From assembly GCA_012513605.1 (NCBI GenBank), contig JAAZBV010000089.1, forward strand, positions 1 to 61,665: 61,665 nt of DNA, given 5' to 3'. The position numbers and the translations under genes are program-made. The notes beneath the pieces were generated by a model that worked only from the letters and a program-made list of their open reading frames with translations, was not told the DNA's origin and ran no database searches. Below are positions 42,026 to 51,205 of this stretch, one piece after another. Numbering within the stretch: position 1 is the first letter of the stretch; each line of letters starts with the position of its first letter. Source of the DNA: Desulfatiglans sp. (GTDB lineage: Bacteria; Desulfobacterota; DSM-4660; Desulfatiglandales; HGW-15).

Positions 42026-42059
42026 AGCAGGGGGTGTTTTTTAAAAAACACCCCCTGCT
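42026..42059. repeat. 34-base perfect palindrome after tpiA
   Basis: agcagggggtgtttttt followed immediately by its exact complement. It begins nine bases after the tpiA stop codon. In RNA it would form a GC-rich stem topped by U/A pairs; no T-run follows, so it is an atypical terminator or an mRNA-stabilising hairpin. Confidence 0.75.
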
Positions 42060-42067
42060 GTAAACCG

Positions 42068-42832
42068 CTATTTATAATTGATGATCCCCATAAATGAGGC
42101 GGCGGTAAGGCTTGCCCCCCCGACCAATGCCCCGTCAATATCCGGCATGGACATGAGATAAGACGCATTTTCCGGTTTTACACTCCCGCCATACAGTATC
42201 CGTATTGTGTCGGCGCTCTCAGCCCCAAACCTGTCCTTGAGCCATGCCCTGATGAATTTATGCACCTCCTGGGCCTGCTCTGGTGTTGCGGTAAGCCCTG
42301 TGCCGATTGCCCAGATCGGCTCATAGGCAATTATCGCACTTAAAGAGATGCTTTCCTTGGCAATAAAATAGGCAAGGGAACCTTCCAGCTGTGTGCCCAA
42401 AATATCAAAGGTCTTTCCGGCCTCCCTCTCCTTTATGGTTTCACCGATACACACAATAGGTATAAGCCCCGCCTTAATGGCAGCCCCAACCTTTTTATTG
42501 ACCATTTCACTTGTCTCGCCAAAAATGCTCCTTCTTTCAGAATGGCCAAGTATTACATGTGTGCAGCCATTTTGCAGAAGCATCTGGGGCGCAACCTCGC
42601 CGGTAAAAGCCCCGCTTTTTTCATGATACATATTCTGGGCAGCCAGAAGTATACTGCTTTTACCAATAGCACTTTTAACTGCCGGTATGTTGATAAATGG
42701 CGGGGCAACAAGCACATCAATATCCCCCACTGCCTTTATCCCCTCTGCAATGGATTTTACCAGATCACGGGACTCCTTTAACCCGAGGTTCATCTTCCAG
42801 TTTCCCGCGATCATAGGTGTACGTTCAGGCAT
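42068..42832 (-). CDS. tpiA: Triosephosphate isomerase
   Basis: Interconverts dihydroxyacetone phosphate and glyceraldehyde 3-phosphate in glycolysis. The 254 residues start at the ATG at 42832, which has a GGGGAGG ribosome binding site; a longer open frame of 22 codons overlaps the gap stop and lacks support. Catalytic features: Lys in AGNWKMN, His in LGHSERR, Glu in AYEPIWAIGTG, and the phosphate loop LYGGSV. The gap gene ends 23 bases upstream, so the two glycolytic genes form an operon. Confidence 0.97.
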   Translation of the reverse strand: MPERTPMIAGNWKMNLGLKESRDLVKSIAEGIKAVGDIDVLVAPPFINIPAVKSAIGKSSILLAAQNMYHEKSGAFTGEVAPQMLLQNGCTHVILGHSERRSIFGETSEMVNKKVGAAIKAGLIPIVCIGETIKEREAGKTFDILGTQLEGSLAYFIAKESISLSAIIAYEPIWAIGTGLTATPEQAQEVHKFIRAWLKDRFGAESADTIRILYGGSVKPENASYLMSMPDIDGALVGGASLTAASFMGIINYK

Positions 42833-42855
42833 AAAAACCTCCCCTCTAAAATGTT

Positions 42856-43896
<1,041 letters not shown>

Positions 43897-43989
43897 TTAA
43901 TATAGCCATGTCAGACATTTTTTTATTTCCCTGTGTATCTCTGCCAGGCCATAAAAAATTAACGGGTTCATATTTATCCCACACATTTT

Positions 43990-44496
43990 TTAACCTCTTA
44001 CACCCTGAACAGTGTTTCCTGCAAGATCAAGGGCCATGATAATGGCATCCTCCTGTGAATCACTGTAATAGCCTTTCCTGCGGCCCACATCAGAAAACCC
44101 TAATTTTGTATATATAGAAAGGGCCGGACCATTTGTGGGCCTTACTTCAAGCCAGATATTTTCTATTCCGTGAGCAGTGCCTGTATTAATTACCATCATT
44201 AACAGGTATTTTCCAAGACCATGTCTCCTTTTCTGCGGATGCACGGCAAAATTCAGAATGTGAATCTCTTTATCGAACATCCAGAAACAGATATATGCAT
44301 ATATCTGTTTCTGGATGATAAGTGCCCATAGATTTGATATGTCCCTGTTTATCTCCTCTTTAAAAGATCTTTCACTCCATGGTACAGGAAAAGAGGCCCT
44401 TTCAATTTCTATGACCTGATCCTCATATGTCTTAAAATCAGACCACTCCTTTTTCAGGCTGTAATCCACCCATATGCCCGTGGACTCTTCAGTCAT
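43990..44496 (-). CDS. rimI: Ribosomal-protein-alanine N-acetyltransferase RimI
   Basis: A GNAT-fold enzyme that acetylates the N-terminal alanine of ribosomal protein S18. The 168 residues include an N-terminal extension of about 15 residues, then the acetyl-CoA loop QKRRHGLGKYL and the RimI-type EVRPTNGPALSIYTKLGF. The start overlaps the end of the EIIA-Man gene by four bases, so it is translationally coupled to the PTS genes. Single GNAT names are always less certain than the fold. Confidence 0.85.
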   Translation of the reverse strand: MTEESTGIWVDYSLKKEWSDFKTYEDQVIEIERASFPVPWSERSFKEEINRDISNLWALIIQKQIYAYICFWMFDKEIHILNFAVHPQKRRHGLGKYLLMMVINTGTAHGIENIWLEVRPTNGPALSIYTKLGFSDVGRRKGYYSDSQEDAIIMALDLAGNTVQGVRG

Positions 44497-44888
44497 TTAA
44501 GGAGGTTTCCCGCAAGGGAAATACCCATTTTGGCGGCCTCCTGTGCCTTTTTTGCTAGGGAACTCAGGGTACTCCCCTCCCTGTTCTGGGCAATGGCAAG
44601 TACCATCGGGAGGTTGACACCTGTTATTACCTCCACCATTTCATCCTTAAGAAATGACAGGCTTATATTTGAGGGTGTGCCCCCGAACATGTCTGTTAAA
44701 ATTATTACCCCTTCGCCGATATTCAGGGAGTTTATTTTTTCAGCTATTGCCCTGTGGATCTCCTCTGAGTCTGATGTCTGGGTTATAGATATAAAATCCG
44801 CCCCCTGCACGCTACCGACTATAAACTCGGCAGCATTAAGAAATTCCTTCCCGAGGTCACAATGTGTAACAATTAATATTCCTATCAT
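44493..44888 (-). CDS. PTS system mannose-type EIIA component
   Basis: A 131-residue EIIA domain of the mannose family (IIA-Man/PtsL type). The phosphorylated histidine is His9 in LIVTHCDLG, and LTDMFGGTPSNISL and GVNLPMVL are family-specific. In Desulfobacterota and other Proteobacteria such stand-alone EIIA-Man proteins belong to the regulatory nitrogen PTS beside ptsN, not to sugar transport; no EIIB, EIIC or EIID gene follows here. rapZ and the HPr gene, often found between ptsN and this gene, are missing; a 101-base gap with a 13-codon frame (44928-44969) is there instead. Confidence 0.92.
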   Translation of the reverse strand: MIGILIVTHCDLGKEFLNAAEFIVGSVQGADFISITQTSDSEEIHRAIAEKINSLNIGEGVIILTDMFGGTPSNISLSFLKDEMVEVITGVNLPMVLAIAQNREGSTLSSLAKKAQEAAKMGISLAGNLLK

Positions 44889-44989
44889 GTCCTGTCCTGT
44901 TTGATCGTTTATAATATTAGAAGAGGGTTATCCAGCCAAAGACCTTATGCTTATAATGCCTTTACCCATTACTTTTGTTATGCAGTCTA

Positions 44990-45451
44990 TCAGAGTTCCT
45001 CATCATCATTAATTATGACCTTATATATATCTTCCCTGGTTTTTGCCTCAAGTAATTGTTTTCGTAATGATTGATTTTTTAATATCCTGGCTATCCTGGC
45101 AAGGGCCTTCAAATGTATATTGGCTGAGTTTTCCGGAGCAACAAGGAGAAAAAACAGGTAAACAGGCTGCCCGTCTATGGAATCAAAATCAAGCCCTGCC
45201 TCGCTCTTTCCAAAGGAGATAATCGGTTCTATGATTCCAGGTACCTTACCATGGGGTATGGCTACCCCGTCTCCTATTCCTGTGCTGCCCAGTCGCTCTC
45301 TTTCAAGCAGGATCCTGATCAGGTCATCCTTTTTAATTGAATGATGGGATTCAACAATTAAATCTGCCAGCTCTTCAATCGCCAGATTCTTGTTCCTTGC
45401 CTTCATGGCAACAGTGATATTTTTTATGTTTAAAAGGTCTGATAGTTTCAT
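44990..45451 (-). CDS. ptsN: PTS IIA-like nitrogen-regulatory protein PtsN
   Basis: A 153-residue EIIA of the nitrogen PTS (fructose-type fold), a regulatory phosphoprotein that affects potassium uptake, sigma-54-dependent genes and carbon/nitrogen balance in other bacteria. The active His67 is in DGVAIPHGKVPG. It follows hpf by 116 bases in the conserved rpoN-hpf-ptsN order. Confidence 0.94.
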   Translation of the reverse strand: MKLSDLLNIKNITVAMKARNKNLAIEELADLIVESHHSIKKDDLIRILLERERLGSTGIGDGVAIPHGKVPGIIEPIISFGKSEAGLDFDSIDGQPVYLFFLLVAPENSANIHLKALARIARILKNQSLRKQLLEAKTREDIYKVIINDDEEL

Positions 45452-45567
45452 AATTATTTATCAAAGGTTATTCTATATTTACAGATATAACAGGAAAGGG
45501 CTACTCTTTTTTAAAAGTATGCCCTCCCCCTTGAAGTTCATGAACCTAAACGTTCATTTACCATATG

Positions 45568-46098
45568 TTACATTGCCGGTTCAATCAACCCAAGATTTCT
45601 GTCCTTTCTTTTGTAAATTACATTTATATCGCCGGAGCGTGGATTCCTGAATACCAGAAAATCCTGCTGGGAAATAGTAAGCTGCATGGCTGCCTCCTCT
45701 GCATCCATAGGCTTGGCAACCATCTTTTCCAGTATAATAACAGGTTCATCGGCTGTTATTTCCCCTGCCTCATCTCCCTGTCCGGCGCCAAGCGTGCCTT
45801 CTGATTTGACCCGTCTGTTTCTTATCTTGTCCCTGTATTTTTTAACCTGGGATTCTATTTTATCCATGACCTGGTCTATGGCAGCATACATGTCCTCTGT
45901 CTCTTCTTCTGCCTTTATTACCGTGCCGTTTACATTTAAGGTCACATCTGCCATTCTTCTAAATTTTTCTGCTGTCAGCACAACATGGGCGTCTACTGGA
46001 AAATCAAAATATTTACCAATTTTGGATAACTTTTCTTCTGCGTACTCTTTTAGGCTTTCTGTTGAGTCGATGTGTCTGAACGTTACGGTGATGTCCAT
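45568..46098 (-). CDS. hpf: Ribosome hibernation promoting factor, long form
   Basis: A 176-residue long-type HPF. The N-terminal S30AE/YfiA domain (about 1-100, DITVTFRHIDSTESLKEYAE and ADVTLNVNG) binds the decoding site of the small subunit. After a linker (about 103-118) the C-terminal dimerisation domain (EPVIILEKMVAKPMDAEEAA to RNLGLIEP) joins two ribosomes into an inactive 100S particle. It lies directly after rpoN, its classical place. Confidence 0.94.
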   Translation of the reverse strand: MDITVTFRHIDSTESLKEYAEEKLSKIGKYFDFPVDAHVVLTAEKFRRMADVTLNVNGTVIKAEEETEDMYAAIDQVMDKIESQVKKYRDKIRNRRVKSEGTLGAGQGDEAGEITADEPVIILEKMVAKPMDAEEAAMQLTISQQDFLVFRNPRSGDINVIYKRKDRNLGLIEPAM

Positions 46099-46194
46099 AG
46101 AATACCTCCTGTATTGGGTTTTTGTTAATACACCGGGAAAAATTGCTACCTTTAAAACACCCTGTTCCCGATCAGTTTTAAATCAATATAATCA

Positions 46195-47646
46195 CTAAAA
46201 AAGTTCCCGTCTTTTTCTAGAGGGCAAAATTCCAAGGGTCTCCCTGTATTTTGCTACTGTCCTGCGGGCAACATCAATGTTATGATTTTTTAACATATCA
46301 GCAACCTCCTGGTCACTGTATGGAGTACCTTTATTTTCAGACTTTATAATGTTTCTGATGTGTTCCTTAACGCTTTCAGAGGCAATGGAATCACCTTCCA
46401 TGCTGTTGATAGCGCTGTTAAAAAAGTATTTAAGTTCAAATACCCCCTGGGGGGTGTGGACATATTTATTTGTGGTCACCCTGCTTATTGTAGATTCATG
46501 CATCTGTATATGCTCGGCAACATCCCTCAAAACAAGTGGTTTAAGGTGGGTAACCCCGTAATCAAAAAATTTCCTCTGAAACTGGACTATGCTCTCTGTT
46601 ACCTTATAAATGGTTCTCTGTCTTTGATGAATGCTTTTTATCAGCCACGCAGCCGACTTCATCTTGTCAAGGATATACTCCTTTGTCTTGTCATTGCCGG
46701 GAGAAGCCCCATTGTCATGATTAAGTATTTCTTTATAATAGCTGTTTATTTTTAGTTTAGGAAGACCATCTTCATTCAGTACAATCTCGTAATCATCCCC
46801 CACCTTGAATACATAGATATCCGGGCTTATATATATTGTATCCTCTTCACTGTAAAGCCTGCCGGGCTTGGGTTCAAGATTGGTAATGATTTCAACCGCC
46901 TTAAGCACCTCAGGCATGCTTATGGAAAGCCCCTTAGCTATCTTGTCGTACCTTTTGTTTTCCAGGTTATCCATGTGATCCATGATTATCTTTTCGACAA
47001 TCGTTCCCGTTAGATTCTGGAACCTGGCCTGGATAAGGAGGCATTCCCTTGTGTCCCTTGCACCTACCCCGACTGGATCAAAATTCTGTATTGCCCGGAG
47101 GGTACAAGCCACCTCCTCTTCAGTGCCCCCGGTTGCCTCGCAAAGTTCCTCCATGGATATCTGAAGATAGCCATCCTCATCTATATTCCCGATAATCTGG
47201 ATGGCTATTTCTCTCTGTTTTTCATCCATATGACTCATGGAAAGCTGCCACATCAGGTGAGAGTTGAGGCTTGTCTTCTCCTGGTTCATATTTTCAAAGG
47301 CAGGGGCCTCCTTGCCCTGATATGGTGTATCTGCCCAACCGGTGTTGTATTCTGAGATATATGTCTCCCAGTCTACAGTATCGTTTGTGGCATTTTCATC
47401 TATGGTGACCTCTTTTGCCGGCTGTTCTTCAGGTGAAGAGATAGCATCTTCAACGATCTCAATATTATCGCCTTCTGTATCCAATGGGGACTGTTCGTCC
47501 AGAAGGGGGTTTGTTTCCATTTCCTGTGTAATGGTTTCAAGCAGTTCAAGCCTTGAGAGCTGCAAAAGTTTAATAGCCTGCTGCAGCTGCGGGGTCATTA
47601 TGAGCTGCTGGGAGAGGCTTAGAGATTGTTTAAGTTGAAGCGCCAT
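46195..47646 (-). CDS. rpoN: RNA polymerase sigma-54 factor RpoN
   Basis: Sigma-54 directs polymerase to -24/-12 promoters that need an ATP-driven activator. The 483 residues have the three usual regions: Gln/Leu-rich region I (LKQSLSLSQQLIMTPQLQQA), an acidic region II (about 50-120), and region III with the core-binding part, the helix-turn-helix DVAEHIQMHESTISRVT and the invariant RpoN box ARRTVAKYRETL near the C-terminus. A matching promoter candidate is at 12704 in this window. The gene follows lptB by 32 bases. Confidence 0.97.
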   Translation of the reverse strand: MALQLKQSLSLSQQLIMTPQLQQAIKLLQLSRLELLETITQEMETNPLLDEQSPLDTEGDNIEIVEDAISSPEEQPAKEVTIDENATNDTVDWETYISEYNTGWADTPYQGKEAPAFENMNQEKTSLNSHLMWQLSMSHMDEKQREIAIQIIGNIDEDGYLQISMEELCEATGGTEEEVACTLRAIQNFDPVGVGARDTRECLLIQARFQNLTGTIVEKIIMDHMDNLENKRYDKIAKGLSISMPEVLKAVEIITNLEPKPGRLYSEEDTIYISPDIYVFKVGDDYEIVLNEDGLPKLKINSYYKEILNHDNGASPGNDKTKEYILDKMKSAAWLIKSIHQRQRTIYKVTESIVQFQRKFFDYGVTHLKPLVLRDVAEHIQMHESTISRVTTNKYVHTPQGVFELKYFFNSAINSMEGDSIASESVKEHIRNIIKSENKGTPYSDQEVADMLKNHNIDVARRTVAKYRETLGILPSRKRRELF

Positions 47647-47678
47647 TTGACCTTGTTATTAATCCATTAGTGTTGTCA

Positions 47679-48413
47679 TTACATATTAAAGTCTTCACCC
47701 AGGTATACATCCCTTGCAACCTTGCTGTTCAGTATATCTGCGGGTGAACCGTATTCAACTATATTCCCCTGCTTGACCAGATAAGCGGCATCACATACAT
47801 CAAGGGTCTCTCTTACATTGTGATCAGTAATAATAATCCCTATGCCCTTTTCCTTTAGCCGCCTTATTATCTGTTTTATATCATTAATGATCAGCGGGTC
47901 TATCCCGGCAAAGGGCTCATCCAGCAGCATAAACCTGGGTTCCGATACAAGCGCCCTTGATATCTCAAGCCTTCTTCTTTCTCCGCCGGAAAGGGATGAG
48001 GCCTTCTGACCTGCCAGGTGTTTTATATCCAGCTCATCAAGAAACCTGTTCACCCTCTCTTTGATTTCGGTTGAAGAATAATTGTTTCCTTCTACAACCG
48101 CAAGTATATTCTCATAAACAGTCAGTTTTCTGAAAACAGATGGTTCCTGTGGCAGATAGCTTATCCCCTTCCTTGCCCGCATATACATGGGATCATCTGT
48201 TATATCATTGCCGTCGAGCAGGATGCGTCCCTCATCCGGCCTTACACGGCCTATCATCATGTAAAAGGAGGTTGTCTTTCCTGCCCCATTCGGACCCAGG
48301 AGCCCGACAATACTACCCCTTTCTATGCTGATATTGATTTTATCAACTACCCTTTTACCCTTATATATCTTGGCAACATCCCTTGCCTCTAGTTTTTCAA
48401 CCGGTATGGACAA
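47679..48413 (-). CDS. lptB: LPS export ABC transporter ATPase LptB
   Basis: The ATPase of LptB2FG, which extracts lipopolysaccharide from the inner membrane. The 244 residues have Walker A GPNGAGKTT, signature LSGGERRRLEISRAL, Walker B FMLLDEPFAGIDP and switch His in ITDHNVRETLD. LptB-specific neighbours confirm it: lptA ends five bases upstream and rpoN follows. Confidence 0.97.
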   Translation of the reverse strand: MSIPVEKLEARDVAKIYKGKRVVDKINISIERGSIVGLLGPNGAGKTTSFYMMIGRVRPDEGRILLDGNDITDDPMYMRARKGISYLPQEPSVFRKLTVYENILAVVEGNNYSSTEIKERVNRFLDELDIKHLAGQKASSLSGGERRRLEISRALVSEPRFMLLDEPFAGIDPLIINDIKQIIRRLKEKGIGIIITDHNVRETLDVCDAAYLVKQGNIVEYGSPADILNSKVARDVYLGEDFNM

Positions 48414-48418
48414 TCCTG

Positions 48419-48967
48419 TTACCTTTCATCCTTTCCGGTTCTGGATAATGTTGCCTTGTCCTCTTTTGTTCCTTCAGCACTGAAACTTTCTTCTTTTATA
48501 TCATATATAATCTTTTGGGCACGCCCTTCACCGCCTTTACCATATTTAAAATATGGGTTTCCTGTAAGGATTATCTTTTCGGATTCTATAATATATTCCG
48601 CCATTTCCGCTGCTGCATAACTTCCATCTGAACGTTTGATTACTATTGATTCTGTGGCAATAATCTTTTCTATCACATTGGATTTTATGCTTGTATCCTT
48701 GCCTGTGTTTTTGAAATACAACTCAAGCTTCTGACAGGACATGGTAATATCATCACCTTCAACCTTAAAACCATCAAGCTTTACATCACCATTAAAGGTT
48801 GCCTTTGACTCTTTCATGTACATTTTCCAGGAGATAGACTCTATTTTTACCTCCCCGGCCTGGGTGTCAAAGATATTTTCAATTTTTTTTGTCTCCGGAT
48901 AGACACTACCGGGCAGCAATATAAATAATAATATGAATATCAGCAAAATGTTGTGTAATTGTTTCAT
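48419..48967 (-). CDS. lptA: LPS transport periplasmic protein LptA
   Basis: LptA polymerises into the periplasmic bridge that carries LPS to the outer membrane. The 182 residues have a signal peptide (about 1-24, LPGSVYPE) and an OstA/LptA beta-jellyroll domain (ATFNGDVKLDGFKVEGDDITMSC in part; TGNPYFKYGKGGEGRAQKI). The start overlaps the lptC stop by one base. Confidence 0.9.
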   Translation of the reverse strand: MKQLHNILLIFILLFILLPGSVYPETKKIENIFDTQAGEVKIESISWKMYMKESKATFNGDVKLDGFKVEGDDITMSCQKLELYFKNTGKDTSIKSNVIEKIIATESIVIKRSDGSYAAAEMAEYIIESEKIILTGNPYFKYGKGGEGRAQKIIYDIKEESFSAEGTKEDKATLSRTGKDER

Positions 48968-49542
48968 TAATCAAGTGCCCCTGTATCAAAGACCGAATTT
49001 ACATCTTTGAGTATTTCCAGTGTTTTCTTTTCCAGATCCATAAACAACCCCTTGCCAGTTATCCTGAAAAAAGGCCCCTCTACTGTAACAACCTCATCGG
49101 ATTTAATACAGTTTTCATCCTGTTGAATCGTTATTCGCTCGGTGTAAAGGAGATACCCGTCTGCTGTTTTACCCTTAAGCCCCCCGGATAGGTAAATCTC
49201 ATTTTTTGCCCTGTCAAACTCCCCGCTTGCCCCTTCGAGTTTAAAATCAAGGGCCTCTTTTGTCTGGTATTTCAGCCTGAACCCCGTAAAGCTGCCTATT
49301 TCACTATCCTTTTCAGTAGAAAAACTACCCTCATCAGCCTCAAGTGTCAGTTTAGTACCTTTGTCGGGATCAGTCTTAGAAATTTTAAAATTTTCCGAGC
49401 TGATATCCGCCTTTGGGACAGTCACCTCCGGCATCTTATTCTCGGATTCTCCTTTATCGGTTTTTACCAGAAAAAATCCGATGATAGATAACAGGAGAAC
49501 AACCCCGATTAATGGCAACGATTTTTTTGAGAGCCTCACCAT
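48967..49542 (-). CDS. lptC: LPS export protein LptC
   Basis: LptC is a bitopic inner-membrane protein that passes LPS from LptB2FG to LptA. The 191 residues start with a membrane anchor (about 9-26, LPLIGVVLLLSIIGFFL) followed by a periplasmic LptC domain (GTKLTLEADEGSFSTEKDSE and ENCIKSDEVVTVEGPFFRI). No Shine-Dalgarno is evident before the ATG; instead an extended -10 box ends nine bases upstream, so it may be translated from a leaderless message. Confidence 0.88.
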   Translation of the reverse strand: MVRLSKKSLPLIGVVLLLSIIGFFLVKTDKGESENKMPEVTVPKADISSENFKISKTDPDKGTKLTLEADEGSFSTEKDSEIGSFTGFRLKYQTKEALDFKLEGASGEFDRAKNEIYLSGGLKGKTADGYLLYTERITIQQDENCIKSDEVVTVEGPFFRITGKGLFMDLEKKTLEILKDVNSVFDTGALD

Positions 49543-49551
49543 AATGCAATA

Positions 49552-49581
49552 ATTATACCAGATACATTTTTACTATGTAAA
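49552..49581 (-). promoter_or_regulatory. Internal promoter for lptC-lptA-lptB-rpoN
   Basis: On the minus strand: TTTACA (49581-49576), spacer of 18 bases, TG-N then TATAAT (49557-49552). The -35 box overlaps the last codons of kdsC, and the -10 box ends nine bases before the lptC ATG, so transcription would begin at or next to the start codon. Confidence 0.55.
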
Positions 49582-50109
49582 GCCTAATTTGGTTTTTTCA
49601 TTGTTTCCGTAAAATTCCGGCCATTTCCCCTTTGCCTTGAGGATGATCTCGCACATCTCCCTTACAGCGCCAAACCCTCCCGGGGCCTTGGTTACATAGA
49701 TGGCTGCATCACGGGTTTCCATGGTGGCATCTGCTACGGCAACCGGAAGCCCGGCACACCTTAACATGGGGATATCAGGGAGATCATCCCCCATGCAGCA
49801 GACCTGATCTATTTTAAGACCTTTTTCAGCTATTATCTTTTTACATACTGCTTCCTTCTCTTTTATACCCTGATAGACCATGGTAATCCCCAGGTCAGCG
49901 GCCCTCAATCTTACCGTCTCAGATTCCCTGCCGGTGATAATCGCAACATCAATACCCGCATGAAGTAAAAGCCTTATGCCATGCCCGTCCTTTACATTAA
50001 AATATTTTGTCTCCTGCCCCAGGTCATTCATTACTATGCGGCCATCTGTCATTACACCATCCACATCAAGTACAAGGAGCGCTATTTCTTTTGCCCTGTT
50101 TTCTATCAT
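49573..50109 (-). CDS. kdsC: KDO-8-phosphate phosphatase KdsC
   Basis: A HAD-family phosphatase that frees Kdo from Kdo 8-phosphate for LPS synthesis. The product has 178 residues from the ATG at 50109, which has an AAAGGAG ribosome binding site; a TTG ten codons upstream overlaps kdsA and is less likely. HAD motifs: DVDGVMTDG, TGRESETV and GDDLPDIPML; the family has no cap domain, as here. It follows kdsA by about 20 bases. Confidence 0.93.
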   Translation of the reverse strand: MIENRAKEIALLVLDVDGVMTDGRIVMNDLGQETKYFNVKDGHGIRLLLHAGIDVAIITGRESETVRLRAADLGITMVYQGIKEKEAVCKKIIAEKGLKIDQVCCMGDDLPDIPMLRCAGLPVAVADATMETRDAAIYVTKAPGGFGAVREMCEIILKAKGKWPEFYGNNEKTKLGFT

Positions 50110-50128
50110 TATCTGTTTCTCCTTTGGG

Positions 50129-50947
50129 TCAGTTGACAAGGGAGTGGATATCCTTGAGCAGTATCAGAAGGGGTTTCACCTCTTCAAGAGGTAAAGAGTT
50201 GGGGCCGTCACACAGTGCCCTGTCAGGGTCAGGGTGCACCTCCATAAATACCCCGTTAGCGCCCGCAGCCACTGCTGCACGGGCGAGGGATGCTGCATAT
50301 TTTCTCTCTCCGCCAGAACTGGTACCGTCACCACCCGGCAGCTGAACACTGTGGGTGGCGTCAAAGACAACAGGGAATCCGAAGCCTTTCATGATGGGGA
50401 TACCCCTGAAGTCCACCACAAGATTATTGTACCCGAAGAATGTGCCCCTTTCCGTGAGCATGATATTTTTGTTCCCGCTTGATAGCACCTTTTTTACGGC
50501 CTGCTCAAAATCAAGGGGTGATACAAACTGCCCCTTCTTGATATTGACCGTCTTCCCTGATTTCCCTGCCTTTACAAGGAGGTCTGTCTGCCTGCTTAAA
50601 AAGGCAGGTATCTGAAGTACATCCAGCACTGAGGCGGCTTTTTCCACCTCATCAAGGCTGTGGATATCTGAAAGTACCGGAAGGCCAGTCTTTTCTTTAA
50701 CCTTCATGATGATCTCAAGGCCTTTTTCTAACCCGGGTCCCCTGTATGAGGTAACCGATGTCCTGTTTGCCTTGTCATATGAGGTCTTGAATATAATCGG
50801 GATATCAAGTTTTTCGGATGTCTCTTTTAAAAAGGAGGCTACCCTCAATGTTATCTCTTCCGACTCTATGACGCAGGGCCCGGCAATGATAAAGAATGGC
50901 CCTTTTTCGTCTATCCTGATATTTCCCGCATATACTGTGTTACCCAT
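50129..50947 (-). CDS. kdsA: 2-dehydro-3-deoxyphosphooctonate aldolase (Kdo-8-P synthase) KdsA
   Basis: Condenses phosphoenolpyruvate and arabinose 5-phosphate to Kdo 8-phosphate. The chosen start (ATG at 50947, GGAG seven bases away) gives 272 residues beginning MGNTVYAG; the frame is open for 20 more codons without support. Signatures: FIIAGPCVIES, FKTSYDKANRTS, LTERGTFFGYNNLVVDFR and DATHSVQLPGG. First gene of the kds-lpt-rpoN run. Confidence 0.95.
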   Translation of the reverse strand: MGNTVYAGNIRIDEKGPFFIIAGPCVIESEEITLRVASFLKETSEKLDIPIIFKTSYDKANRTSVTSYRGPGLEKGLEIIMKVKEKTGLPVLSDIHSLDEVEKAASVLDVLQIPAFLSRQTDLLVKAGKSGKTVNIKKGQFVSPLDFEQAVKKVLSSGNKNIMLTERGTFFGYNNLVVDFRGIPIMKGFGFPVVFDATHSVQLPGGDGTSSGGERKYAASLARAAVAAGANGVFMEVHPDPDRALCDGPNSLPLEEVKPLLILLKDIHSLVN

Positions 50948-51145
50948 ACACTTCTCCATGGAATAATGAACAGCTCTTTCCCGGGGATGTGCCTCATAAA
51001 TTGGCATGGTTAGCCGGGAAAGGTTTAATGCTTATAAAAAGGGTAGGTAAATGTCAAGCAAACAACATGCGCCTCATCTTCAAGAGTCTTTCAACATAAA
51101 CTTTTGCTTGTCTTATCCATGTTTTGGAACTATCATTGCTCCCCG

Positions 51146-51170
51146 CTGCCTCAATGGGGCAGATTTTTTT
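51146..51170 (+). terminator. Terminator-like hairpin in the leader of the DUF39 gene
   Basis: Stem ctgcctc/ggggcag (one G-U pair) with loop aat, one A and then seven T, ending 36 bases before the GTG start at 51206. An overlapping alternative pairing of cccc (51141-51144) with gggg (51156-51159) exists. Possible promoter TTGTCT-N17-TATCAT (51108-51136) would start transcription right at the hairpin. Either an attenuator or a barrier for transcripts entering from upstream. Confidence 0.5.
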
Positions 51171-51205
51171 ATGTCATAACAATATGATCCCGGAGGTGTT
51201 AAAAG

